Shown here: piece after piece, positions 36,156-47,617 of the stretch | Layout: each line of letters opens with the position of its first letter | Position numbering within the stretch: the first letter of the stretch is position 1 | Origin: Apostichopus japonicus | Taxonomy: Eukaryota > Echinodermata > Holothuroidea > Aspidochirotida > Stichopodidae | Assembly (NCBI RefSeq): GCF_037975245.1 | Contig: NC_092577.1 | Location: 35,394,898-35,458,897 of the forward strand | Length of the DNA: 64,000 nucleotides | Direction: 5' to 3' | Translations under genes and position numbers: made by a program | The notes under the pieces: generated by a model | Databases searched by the model: none | Seen by the model: only the letters and a program-made list of their open reading frames with translations | What the model was told of the DNA's origin: nothing

Positions 36156-38329
36156 GTAGCCTAGATGATTTTGAGTAAGCAATGAGTTGTGTATGTGATC
36201 TGGAGTGAAGTTGTTGTGCCGTTCAAGGTACCGCGGCTAGACGTCTAGGGTTGTTTACTTTCCTGCCACGCATCACTTCCGTGATTTTTCAACATCCCTA
36301 ATATTAGATAATATAGTCCTAGAGTAACAACGTTTGTCACTTTTAGACTTTAATATTAAGAAAGGTAAATAATTATATATTTTTTATGAAAGGAAATAAA
36401 TATATTATGTTAACTAGTAACAAACTGATGGATTTAAAAGAATAAACAGAGAGAACATTTAATGCTATAAATGCAAACGGGGATACACTGTTACCGGCCG
36501 AAATTGTACACATGGCATTATCCCCAAAACTTCGTACTTTTGGAGAGGTCACTTTATATTACAACTAGTGCCAGTGGCGGTCTACTAAGCGTAAATTCAA
36601 CTGGAAACTTGTGAACCTGCAAGTTGTGTAAACTGATATTAAAAATCAGCGGGGAAAGTTGCATATGTTTCATTCACCAGGAAAGACGCAAAACGTTTTC
36701 AGGTGAGAATGATTTTGATTAATGTGTAACCCTTAGCCTTTCTAACTGAACTAAGAAGCCATAGGCTAGCCTACATCATATGTAACTACACCTAACATTA
36801 AGTAACAGCCATTGATTTGGCCAACTACTGCTAGGTACTAGTGGCCTGGGTATGCTCTAGTGTTTAACATAAACAATGTATTAGAAGGCTATTGTAGGCC
36901 TATTTTGTCAATGTTACACCTAAGACAAACTTAGAAAAGGAGAATAGCCAGGATAATGCCTAAGCCTTCAAGTTCAAGGCTACAGTAAATATGTGTACAG
37001 TACTCAGTAGCCTAGGCCAAGTCTAACTTTAGGGCGAATGTCCTTTTGCAATTTGGTGCTGCCGTGTGTGAAACAGTTAACACGATCACTAGTGTTTATG
37101 TAACTACAATTTCGGAAGCAAAACTGAACAGCCCTCAGCTAGTCTAGTAAAGAATCCCACATTTATATAAAATTCTATGAAACACAATGTAAGTTGGAGC
37201 AAATTCAAGATTAATAATTCATGATAACAAAAAACGTGAATGAGTACTCGACTCTCATAACTTGGATGCATAAGTACTGTAGATAGGGGAGGGGGAAAGG
37301 ATGGAAAAAAATAACCATAAATACCTGATATTCCTGAGGAGCTATAACTACATCATTCACACTACTATGAAGAACTTGGCTATCTTACTATCATCCTTGA
37401 ATCTACATGAATTTGCATGTCACATGTACAGACCTTTGGTTTGACAAAGCCCACGTCCAAAATGCGTCCAACTCATCTAATAAATGTTAACTCGTGCCTG
37501 AATAAGAATTGTCGATTCTGAATCCAACAGACATGCCCCGTCCCCATGGGTTCTAGGTGAGGCTGTTGCTCTTTAAAAAGGTGTAAGATCAAGGGCGGCG
37601 GAACCGGGGGGGTACAGGGGGCACGTGCCCCCCCACTTTTCCTCAGGTTAAAAATGTGCCCTTTTTCTACATAAAAATTGAGGTGTCTCAAGTTAGCAAG
37701 AGGCCAGGGAACCAGAATGAACACTCGAGAAGGGCCGTTTCCGGCCATCTGAGGGGTTTGTAAAACCAAAAATTTTCTTGTACGCTCCGCGCCAACCGAT
37801 GGTGGCGCTCCGCTCAGATAGTCGTGCATATAACTTTGCAAATCCTGGCTACGCCTGTGGGTCAAACTCAAAGCTATTTCGAATGGAAAAAAATTGTTAA
37901 GATATTAACAAGAAATAAACTCTAATTCAGAAGATTCCTACATTAGCAACTAGCATGATGTCACCTCATTTTGTCTCAAAAGAAAACTTGTTCCTTGTTT
38001 CCCAATTTGCACATTGGATATTGCAGTGCTAGTATGCATTTTTCCTTGGGGGAGGGGGGGCGTTGATGGAGTGATGTGTATACGCAAATAAGATAATACA
38101 ATAAGAGTTATAAAGGGTACTAAATATAAGGCTGCATCAGTCCAATCGAATTTCTGCAAAGTGCCCTTTGATGTCGGTGCCCCCCAGATTAAAAGTGCTT
38201 CCGCCGCCCTTGTGTAAGATCAACAACTTCATTAACATTTTCCCCAATTCTATAATTAATAAGATTATTTCCATCTCATACTTTATATCCAAGCTGCCGA
38301 CAACAACAGAGGCCTAAAGGATTTACAAG
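36156..38329. promoter_or_regulatory. Divergent promoter interval of TMEM241 and SLC50A1
   Basis: About 2.2 kb separates the two start codons. A possible 5' UTR exon of SLC50A1 could end at the donor-like TTTTCAG/GTGAGAATG near 36703, with an acceptor-like CAACAACAG at about 38310. If so, the hAT element at 37590 lies in a leader intron. No CpG-island-like composition or TATA box was obvious. Confidence 0.35.
37590..38212. mobile_element. hAT-type MITE, 623 bp, with a second hAT piece inside
   Basis: Termini CAAGGGCGGCGGAA and TTCCGCCGCCCTTG are perfect inverted repeats with a perfect 8-bp duplication TGTAAGAT (37582-37589 and 38213-38220). From about 37700 to 37860 it contains, in reverse, the left part of the CAGGCGTAGCCAGGATTT family (GAGCGGAGCGCCACCATCGG on the minus strand), so one hAT-derived unit is nested in another. 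Confidence 0.93.
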
Positions 38330-41300
38330 ATGGATTTCTTATCAGCCCTCTCAGCAGTCGCCACTGTTTCAACAATTCTCTTGTTTCTAACTGGAGTGTA
38401 AGTGTATAACGACTTATATTTCCTTTTTGGATGGTGAAGGATGTGGGGAGGGATGCGGGAGATATATTTAACTGTTTTATAAGTATGAACTATTTTTACA
38501 TTTGTTGTTTACAAAGTCGTGCGCGCAACAAGTTTTAATGTTAAATGTGTCAGTATCGCCTGAATCGATAGAATGTCAGATAACTTGGTCAGCTATGCTC
38601 AAATTGCAACAAAAATTAAGTGGACACACTTTTCATCCACACTGAGGTATTTAAGTACTGCGATGGGCTAGATTTGAGTAATCCTCAATAGATAGGAATA
38701 AATTGAAGGATCAGACCCTCTAGTAAATAATTTATTGTTCAAATTTATAGCAGTTTTGAAAGTCTCTGAATTTGTTCTCTTTCTAAGTATATATACTAAA
38801 TTGTTTTATGTGGACAAAACTCCTAGATGCAACTTGGCTTGTGTAGGAATTTACCAATATACAGTTCTGTATAACATTTAGTGATGCATGACGTCGATAA
38901 AATATTCGCCGGCCACTGGAAAAGTACTTTTGAAAACTTATAGCAGTTTTTAGGACTGTGCTAAACTTTGGTACCAATACTGATGATTAATTTATACTAC
39001 GCATATATACGGAAGTTTATAAAATGTTTTTGACAATACTATCTGTGATATTCGTATCCTGCAAAAGTTTCATAACTTCTAAGTGCCGTGAAGAATTTAT
39101 GAATATGAAAAACAAATTTATAAAGCAAATAATGCAGGAAACCCACAGTACTTGTCAATACTTGCAATCTATACTTATACTGTTGTATTGAGAAAGCACT
39201 CACATATAGGGGGCCACCAGTCAACTAATTGGATTGTGGAAGGCAAAAGAGATCAGCCTGAAACTGAAGAAACAGCTGGTGAAATCTCTTGTGTGGAGTG
39301 TAGCTCTCTATGGTGCAGAAAGTTGGGCATTAAAACAGAATGACATGAAGAAAATAGAATCATTTGAGCTGTGGGTGTGGCGTAGAATGCTTCAGGTCAA
39401 CTGTAAAGATAGAAAGACAAATGCTTGGATCCGCCAAAGGGTAGGAGTTTCAGAAGAGGAAGGTCTACTTGTCCAGTTAAGGAAGAGGAAGCTGTCCATG
39501 TATGGACATTGGAAGCGCCGATCAGATTGCCTAATTCAGATGACAGTAGAAGGAGAAGTAGAAGGGAAGGCCAGGCCAGGACGTAGGAAAACAGGATGGA
39601 TCGATAACATCAAGAAGTGGACAGATGGAGGAATGGCCGTGGCAAGAGCAAAGGCAAACAGGAGAATGCCGACGGTTCTATGAGGACTATGGCAAAACAG
39701 CAGCAGCAGCATAGGGGTTAGAATTCATACAGTTACTTGCACAACCAACTGCTCAATAATTTTGTATGTCAATACTTGGATGCATCCATGAAAAAGCCTT
39801 TGTTCAATAACATGTGCATACTGTACAGTAGACAAGGGACCCATGATATAATTTTAGTATTTTCCATATTCCAAATATATAATTTATCTTTATTGACAGT
39901 ACTAATATTTACCAGCGAACAAAAGCCCACATCTTGTTATAAAATACAGTGACAATATTGTTTGATGTCTGCTTGTCGGTTTGATTTCAACTACTGTGCC
40001 AGGTTTTACTGACATTCACTCTTTAGAGCTTACAGCAGTGTTTCCTTTGAACAATTTGTTTTTATTTATAAGTATGTACTTTCATGTATTTATACTGGAT
40101 TTTTAATAAACTTGAAACTTGAAAACTTGAACCATTTTCACTAAGTAATATTGCCACCCTTTAACTGGCTAGAATTGGGTTCATGAAACTTTAACTTGTA
40201 AACTTAAAGGGCTACTGTATGTGGAGGCGTCTGGGTACTGTATGGTTATGGATTATCAAATGGGTGTTCCATCTTGCGGCAGATACTGCATCCATTTTTT
40301 TCATGAAGTCAAACTGTTGTGGTGGGTCGCCCAAAGTTGGGAAAGAGTACAGTATTTCTAACATTGCCGATACTTGTAGCAAACAGTAGAAGCTCTTGCA
40401 TGTAAAATACTTCTGCCAAACTTTGCAAACTACTGTACAGTATATCACCATTTTACAAGTAAGCACCCTTTAATACTCATTACATATTTTTTTCAAATGT
40501 GAGTGAGAATACCTTAATCCCATTGGTCCCCTTTCCCAGGCCACAACATTTCCCACTGGTTGGTTGGCAAGATGATAATAGTGAAGATTGGTGTCATCAA
40601 GCAAAAAAAAAAATGTTTGAATACTAGGTCAGGTTCATAAATCGAGACTTCATCAATCCTGTTAACATGTCAAATTCTCTGCAGTTTGTTTCCGGCATAT
40701 TTCAGTAAATTTAAAACTTAGCTGTGCAATAGATCTAAGAATTTAAAAGTTTAAAGATACATTCATAGTATACTATCTCACTGTTAATCTTCTCAAACTA
40801 GTATATATTTGACATGTCACAGGATATACCTGTATCCATTGGTGATTGAGACTATTAAACTTAGCATTAATATGAACCCTCTTCCTGGCCTCTCCTTCGA
40901 TCCCTTCCTTTAGAGCACAGTACAGAAGGTCGATGTTCCATTAAGGTCACCTGTTCCAAATCATTGTGTATATTACTCAAGAAGATCAGGTTGAAATTAA
41001 TCAAGTAATTAATCAATGAACCCCCCTCTCCCGTCCCATTAGAATTCTTCACCTAATTAATCGAGATACTTATTAACAAAAAAATTTCATATCTTTCCAT
41101 TGTGTCAAGAAACACATTATAGAAATACCTGGAATGATACCATTACAGTAGCAATGTTTTATATACCGTAGACAACGTTCAGGATCAAACTTAATTTTGT
41201 GTTTTTATTTATCCTTTAAGGATGAAAATCCCTTTTTCATTACTGATTATTTTCCACTTATTGTCATGGAGATTACATGAAAAAGTGCATGACATACAGT

Positions 41301-44300
41301 ACTACTGTAGAAATACAGGGACTTAATTTGTATCCTTATTTTCATTGAATCATTTAAATATGTTAATAATGTCATTTGTCTTTTTCTTCCCTACAGTCCA
41401 ATCTGTAAAAATATCAGTCAACAGGGTAACACCAAGAATATACCAATTTTTCCATTTTTATCCATGTGTGTGAGGTATGTACTATAAATATATGATTACT
41501 CCATAAATGGAGTACTGTAATATACTGTAGAACTCAGGAAACTGTTGCCATAGTGACATGTTTGTACAGTAACTTAAAACTATGATAAATAATAATAATA
41601 AATATGATTTATATAGCGTCAAATACAAAAGTTTCTAAGCGCTTTACAAAGGAATATAGAAACAAAGCAAATAAACACTAAGAAGAAAAAATAAACAATT
41701 TAAGCTGTCTTTTGAAACATTAAAGGTGTGGGGGAAACTATAAAACTGGCCATTATACAGTCAGCTCATTAGCAAAATAGTAGCTAAAAGTACACTGTAT
41801 TAGCTATTTACTGACTTCAGTGGTATACATGAATTATGCTAGAGACTCTAGAATATGGTTACTGGAAGTTTAAACAGCTTTTTGAGTTGAAATTGATAAA
41901 TTTTGCAATGCTGTTCCCTAGCAACTCATTATGCTTTATATTCTCAAGGCACAAGTTTTATTTCAAGTAGTGTTGAGAATGAAATCAGTTGAGAATGAAA
42001 TCAAATTCATTTATTCCTCACTCAATTACATTCATTTGATTAAAAACAAAAGACATCAGAGTAGGAGTTCATTGTCTATAGTACTAGTTAATTACAATCT
42101 AATTTTCAGAAATACTCATATATGTTTGGAACAGCTTTCTTCCAAACTCAAAAAACTTGTATCTGCATCTTTCTCTATTTACAGTGCAACCTTTTGGCTG
42201 AAGTACGGCATACTCAAAGAAGATAGTGTAATAATGATAGTGAACAGCACTGGAATGGTACTAGGGATGATGTATCTGGCAGTTTACTATTACTTCTGTA
42301 CTAACAGGGTAAATACCTACAGTAGATATAATTGTATTCCTTAAGGTGTGTTGGATAACTTGCTTATTCCCTATATACAGATGTCCTATTAACTTACAGT
42401 ACTCACTGAGTTGTAAAAGTAATTTGGTTTCTAAGTACTTGGAGAAATCCTCAACTAAAAGCTACCTTTGCACTGTGGGAGCTGACAAATTAGCTATTCA
42501 TAGCACTGTCTCCATTTAAGTTAATAATAATAATAATAATAATAACTACAATAACAATAATAACAATAATAATAATAATAGTAATAATAATTAATTTCTT
42601 TTATAAAGCGTAAAATCCACAAAAGTGCTCTAAAACGTTACAGTATGTAACAGTAAATAAAAAAATATATGACACAAGTTGCAATGTCCAGAATTTTCAC
42701 AACCACAAGAAACTTCCACCCACTAAATTTCACCTCTAAGCCTAAACAACCAAATTCTCTTCAGCTACTGTACATACCAAAAAGATATTGACATTTTCCT
42801 GTTTGGCCTTTGTCCTCAAAGAGAACATTAATTTTCAATTGGTAAAATTCATAAACAGCAGACTGTACATGGACTAGATGCCATTGCCCCAGATTGTAGA
42901 GTTGTAGAGGTGTAGAGTTGTAGAGGTGTAGAGTTGTAGAGGTGTTGAGGTGTAGAGTTGTAGAGCTGTAGAGTTGTAGGGTTGTAGAGTATTTTGTCAA
43001 ACCATATCCTACCCTTCAATTGCAGTACTATCTTACAGATTTTGTTTCTTTCTCCTCCATTTTCTTTGTCAGGAATACGTCTTTAAGATGTTAAGCTACG
43101 CAGTGCTTGTGGTGTTTCCAGTTTTATGTTATGTTAAATTTTATGTACTTGACCTAGCCACAGCCATGAACCACCTTGGATTTGTTTGTAGCGTAGGAAC
43201 GATCCTGATGTACGGATCTCCGTTAGTGTCTGTTGTAAGTCAAACTTTCTAATCTTATTCACTGACTAACTAAGATTTGCATCCATAGATTTCAGCTCAA
43301 TCTGTAAAATTTTCCGAGCTCGTTTGCGTGTTTTCAAAACGAGGTGAATATTTAAAGTTGTTTTGCTTTAGTACTGTATTTTACATTAGAGGTGAGTATT
43401 AAAATCTTTGATGTAGGTTTGTCTTGAATGGTTTGGGTTACTTAAAGCAAAATGCTTCCTACAAATGTCAATTAAATAATTGTGTAATCTTGTAGAATTA
43501 CTGAAACTTGCTCTCTTTGTAGTTTCTGTGAAGTAAAGAAAGTTTCTATCGATTTAGTAGAAAAGATCAAAATATAATATGATTGCATTAGCATTGGAGT
43601 AGGTTGAAATTAATCGTAGTTTTCTTTGAAGAATGCCCTAATGTTCGGCATTGAGCTTCCGTATTTCTAAATTTAATTGTCCTTTCTCCCTCCGCAGTCT
43701 CAAGTCGTTCGTAATAAAAGCACAGAGTACCTTTCGTTTCCATTATGCCTCGCCAACTTCCTGGTATCAGGGATGTGGTTTGTCTACGGACGAATGGTTG
43801 AAGATTTAGTTATGCAGGTAAATTTTCTCATTTTGCATCAAATTTGGAGGAATGCTTTATATCTATCTTCTTTTTGTCCAAGGCAAAGGATGGGAAACCA
43901 AAATTCCAACAATTGAGATTAATTTTATGGATAATGCTACTGTATATTTCTTGATATATCATAGGTGCAGCAAAACAGAAATAATTGATCACAGGTCATG
44001 CATGTATGTATATGTATGTATATTAGATCCTCCTACAAGCAGGAACTCGCGAAGAAGCCATCATTGGCTAAATCAAAGCCGCAAGCTGACCGAAGTCAGT
44101 CTCTTAGATTCATATTTTAACGTCCATGATTATGAATTTTCAATTGTCAACAACTCTGTAACTGGACGACATACATTAATCTTGGAGTGACTCGAACCGG
44201 GGACCTTGTGATTGGAAGGCACCGGCGTTAACCACTGAGCTAACACGCCACATGTGTCTCATATGGGACTTTAAGTAGCCTAATGTTTGTGTAAAACTGT

Positions 44301-45284
44301 TGTTAATAATTATTATTGCTGGCTCTTTGCCATTTCATTGCATCATTTTTGAAAAGCAGAGAACAAAACATGACTTTTGTACAGCATTGGCATGGACCAC
44401 TGGAGTTGTGTACTCTACATAGTAGTTAAAGGTGATGCATGAAAGTTGTCTGAAGTTTGTAATGAAAATGAAACCAGCATCTTAAGTTCACAGCCTCTAA
44501 CTCATGTTTGTGATTAGTCTTAATACTGTACCTGTGCTGGAGTTAGTCTCAGGAATAACATATGTCTCCAAAATAGTAAGGTTTTAAATCCACTAGACAA
44601 ACATTGGCATGTACTCTGTACATAAAGCAACATGTCTGTGTAGGCTTAAAAGATTTGAGATGAAGTTAAAACCTTTTTGATGTGTTTACAGGTTGATATA
44701 AATCCCCACATAGACATAGCGTAGAATAAACCAGATGTTGTTAACAACCATGGATAGTAAATGTGAAGCACACATCTGAAATGCTAACGTAATGCCCGCC
44801 GATATGCTAGCATAGCTGCTTTCTCCCAAATTGCTTTGAACCTACCATGCAACCGGTCTGTGCGATTGTTTTGTAGTTTTTTAAGCATTGGTTAGTAGAG
44901 ATTGCCTTCAACCTATTACACAGCTGAAAATGTTCGTTTGCAGAACACTCTTATATCTCAGGTCACTTTTATGATTTCCTGCTCCATCTGAAAAATTTGA
45001 TACTCCTTCATGAACAATGAAGAGGCAAAAATCCAAAAGAAAAAAGCAAAAACACTGACAAGAAACCAGAACCATTGCAGTAAATGTTTTCTATAAAATC
45101 TTGACGCTGCTTGGTTAAGCTCTCAGAAGTTTTAATGTGATCTCTTCCCATCTTTATCGTTTTCTTTCAGGTTCCAAATTTCATCGGTTCCTTGTTGGGT
45201 CTAATTCAGGTGTCCTTATTTGCTCTGTATCCTTCTGGAGGTGCCAAGAAATACGACATGGGTGGATCAGGGAGTATAATATGA
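38330..45284 (+). CDS. SLC50A1: SWEET sugar transporter, SLC50A1 type (6 exons)
   Basis: Exons 38330-38397, 41397-41474, 42185-42308, 43073-43234, 43698-43817 and 45171-45284 join to 666 nt, 221 residues, the same length as human SLC50A1. The two triple-helix MtN3/saliva repeats are visible: the first contains GVPICKNI with the conserved Pro, IPIFPFLSM, WLKYGILK and VNSTGMVLG with the conserved Asn; the second contains LMYGSPLVSV with its Pro, STEYLSFPLCLANF, MWFVYGR and VPNFIGSLLGLIQ. SWEETs are facilitative sugar uniporters with seven membrane segments, found at the Golgi and plasma membrane in animals. All introns have GT/AG ends, with the first interrupting the TM1-proximal Val codon. Intron 1 (3 kb) hosts an RTE-like LINE fragment. 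No defects are seen. Confidence 0.95.
39160..39715 (+). mobile_element. RTE-like LINE C-terminal fragment in SLC50A1 intron 1
   Basis: One frame of about 149 codons reads WSVALYGAESWALKQND, FELWVWRRMLQVNCKDRKTN, KRKLSMYGHWKRR and GRRKTGWIDNIKKW, the post-RT region of RTE/Proto2-like LINEs (LYGAE.W, F.....RRML, R.L...GH). It ends in a CAGCAGCAGCA tail typical of RTE-type 3' ends. The reverse transcriptase itself is absent. Confidence 0.85.
40045..40136 (+). mobile_element. Possible LINE/SINE 3' tail
   Basis: TTATACTGGATTTTTAATAA followed by ACTTGAAACTTGAAAACTTG, an AATAAA-plus-(ACTTGAA)n tail as seen at some non-LTR 3' ends. No body recognised. Confidence 0.3.
41585..41665 (-). mobile_element. 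L2/CR1-like LINE 3' tail remnant in SLC50A1 intron 2
   Basis: Read on the minus strand: CGCTTAGAAACTTTTGTATT, then GACGCTATATAAATC and an (ATT)n tail, the same GCGCTATAT-(AAT)n plan as the LINE tails at 12400 and 21960. Confidence 0.55.
42520..42640 (-). mobile_element. (AAT)n with a second LINE tail remnant
   Basis: An (AAT)n/(ACAATA)n tract (42520-42590) followed, on the minus strand side, by TTTTACGCTTTATAAAAG, a decayed form of the same LINE tail. It lies in SLC50A1 intron 3. Confidence 0.45.
42890..42990. repeat. 9/18-bp minisatellite
   Basis: GTTGTAGAGGTGTAGA-type units repeated about ten times in SLC50A1 intron 3. Confidence 0.92.
43990..44252 (-). mobile_element. tRNA-derived SINE, third family, copy 1
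   Basis: On the minus strand the head reads GGCGTGTTAGCTCAGTGGTT (box A) and CCCCGGTTCGAGTCACTCC (box B), the body includes GTCGTCCAG, CATGGACGTTAAA and GACTTCGGTCAGCTTGCGG, and the tail is (ATAC)n. It matches the copy at 53999. It is inserted in SLC50A1 intron 5. Confidence 0.82.
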
Positions 45285-47617
45285 GGCTGGCTACATTTTC
45301 CTCAACTCTTCACAAAAGGCTTTCATAAAGAACTTCATATTTCTCGCTGCAACTGTAGATTGTCAGAGGTGGCGTGAAAATGGATACTATGTTTTAATAG
45401 TTGGGTACGAATGTGGGGTCATTGGTTTTTGACATTCCTTTTTTAAAAATTGAACTCATTGTATTCAGAAATGAAAGAGATAACCAGTGCCTTAGGTTTT
45501 GTGTTATATTTTGTGTCACTTCATCTACGGAAACGTAAGGTGACGTCAAAATGTAAAGATCCTTTTGTAAATATTGTAGACATTTTCAACAAATTGATCG
45601 TTCAGTAATATATTAACAGCTTGTAACAAAATGACAGATTAATTCAATCGGATGAGTGGAGAAATTCAATATTTTAAGTCTGCAAAATGATGAAATGATT
45701 AATTATCAAATGTAATCAATTGTTAACAATTTTCAGCAAAATGATATTTTGATAATTTATTATACAAATCTCGTCTATTCAACACTTCAACGGCAGAGTG
45801 ATAAATTGCAGCTTAATTGTAGAGAGAGATATATTTCATATCTTGAATGTAGTTTAGCATTTCTATATAAAAACTGCTTTAGGGGAAGACATTAGTTAAG
45901 AAATTGTTGGCACCAATCTTTTCCCACTGTTGCCACCTTCAAGTAATTTTTCAGGAAAATGCGATAATCTTTGTGATTTTGATAATGGTAAGGGTAAAGA
46001 GTAGGGTCATGATAGGAGGGTGTCTCAGGGACTGACGAGTGAGGTTTTCAAAGTCATCAGGCTTTTTGTATTCATTTATCTTGTGCAGGTCAAAACTTTC
46101 ATGTATGGTCATAATCTGTTATTTGATCCAGTATATCTTAAAAGGTTGTGCTTGGGAGTGAAGTAAAGCCTTTCAGGTAGTTGTTGAAATTAGTACTAAA
46201 AACAGCATTGAGTAAGCAAATGTTAGTACAATGTAAGGAATACACACCAGACTACCCTGCTAAGTCCTTTGTCCATACCTAGTTGTGATAACAATTTTGC
46301 CAGTGAAAAGGATTTAAAGTGCACTTGTTCTAACTTCTAAGACTTTGGGGAGACAGTCTGAGACCTTTCAGTCCCCACACTAATGGCCTGCTAAGTACAC
46401 AATAGCTCTGGTTTAGATTTTATTATCACCTGTGTAGATGTGATATTAACCAGAATGCATACAGCAAAGTTCATGATAATTTGAATGAACATATTGTGAC
46501 AGTAACAATGGAACACATACCGACTAACAGGTACTTTAGTTTGGAGTTGCCCTAACACCCACACAAGCACAAAAAAAAACTTACTAATAGTTAAGTATTG
46601 TATTACAAAACAACAGGAAAAATTCTTACTTAACTGCTGAAAGGATTCTTTTACAAAGCCAGCTTGCTAGAAAGAAAATTTGATCAGCAAACTGCTGGTA
46701 GGTTTAGTCAGACACTATCTTTAAGCGTCGTTTTAATCTTCTAAAGACCAGTTTTGGCCATGTATTTTGTAGCTCCAAATGACTTGGTGACTATATTTAG
46801 GATCCTCCGAATATTTTTTGGTTTACATTGTCGAGAAGGATTAATTAAAAGGTGCTGATAGTTTAAAGGGAACCAACTAGCTACAGATCCCGGGCAATAT
46901 TTTATCTAAATCTTATAATTTTTAAGTTGTAGCCATAGAAATCAAACAGTAATGAGAATTAAGGATGTGTGCGTAGAATCTCAAATCAGGAAACATAATT
47001 TGACTAATTGATTTGTTGTTTGCATCACCATGACAATAGTTTAAATAGTACAGTCTTTCTAGTCAAGAAACAGAAAAATAAACAAAAACCATGGTGCCAT
47101 CTAGCATTAGAATATCTCTATAGGAAGTCAACTAATTGAGATTAAAATAAGTGCTTTAGTGGATAGTTGACATCATTGTTGAAAGATATCACAGGAATTT
47201 AGAAATATAAAAGAAGCATTTTTGGTTATTATTTTTGTAGAAATGCTATTCGTCATTTTTGTAAGTGAAAGAACATTCATATCTTGTCATATTTTGTATT
47301 TATAGTTGGCATGTTTTTTTTGTAAAATCTTCGTTTTTTTTTATACCATTTTCTGTTTGCTGCAATGTGGTCAAGTCTAGTTATTTTTGACCCATTTTGA
47401 TATTAAACGGCTTGTAAATTTTTACATTGTCAGGAAATGACTAATTTTGTTAAAAGTGTCAAAGTTCTGTTCAGAAGAATCTTACTTTTATGGTAAATAG
47501 CTGTCATTTTCACACTTTACATATATTTATATGAGACTTTCTTTTAGCTAGAAGAATAAAGAGATGATATTTATTGACAAAATTTATGTGCCTAAGTCTT
47601 CTTCTCTCTGATGTTTC
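45285..47617 (+). other. SLC50A1 3' UTR and flank
   Basis: No other gene is seen. Sequence is AT-rich and repeat-poor up to the hAT element at 47618, compatible with a 2.2-kb 3' UTR ending after the AATAAA at 47555. Confidence 0.45.
47555..47560 (+). promoter_or_regulatory. SLC50A1: Candidate polyadenylation signal of SLC50A1
   Basis: AATAAA in TAGAAGAATAAAGAGATG, just before the hAT insertion. Earlier signals may exist; no transcript evidence. Confidence 0.35.

Noticed and set aside
37473-37871. 132-residue minus-strand protein
   Set aside because: Lies across the boundary and core of the hAT MITE at 37590; the same residues (SGAPPSV, RTRKFLVL) appear where other copies of the MITE are translated, as at 19780-19850.
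44188-44252. True tRNA gene (minus strand)
   Set aside because: Boxes A and B are good but the acceptor stem does not pair and a SINE body and (ATAC)n tail shared with 53999-54256 are attached. The same reasoning applies to the heads at 25827 and 26824.
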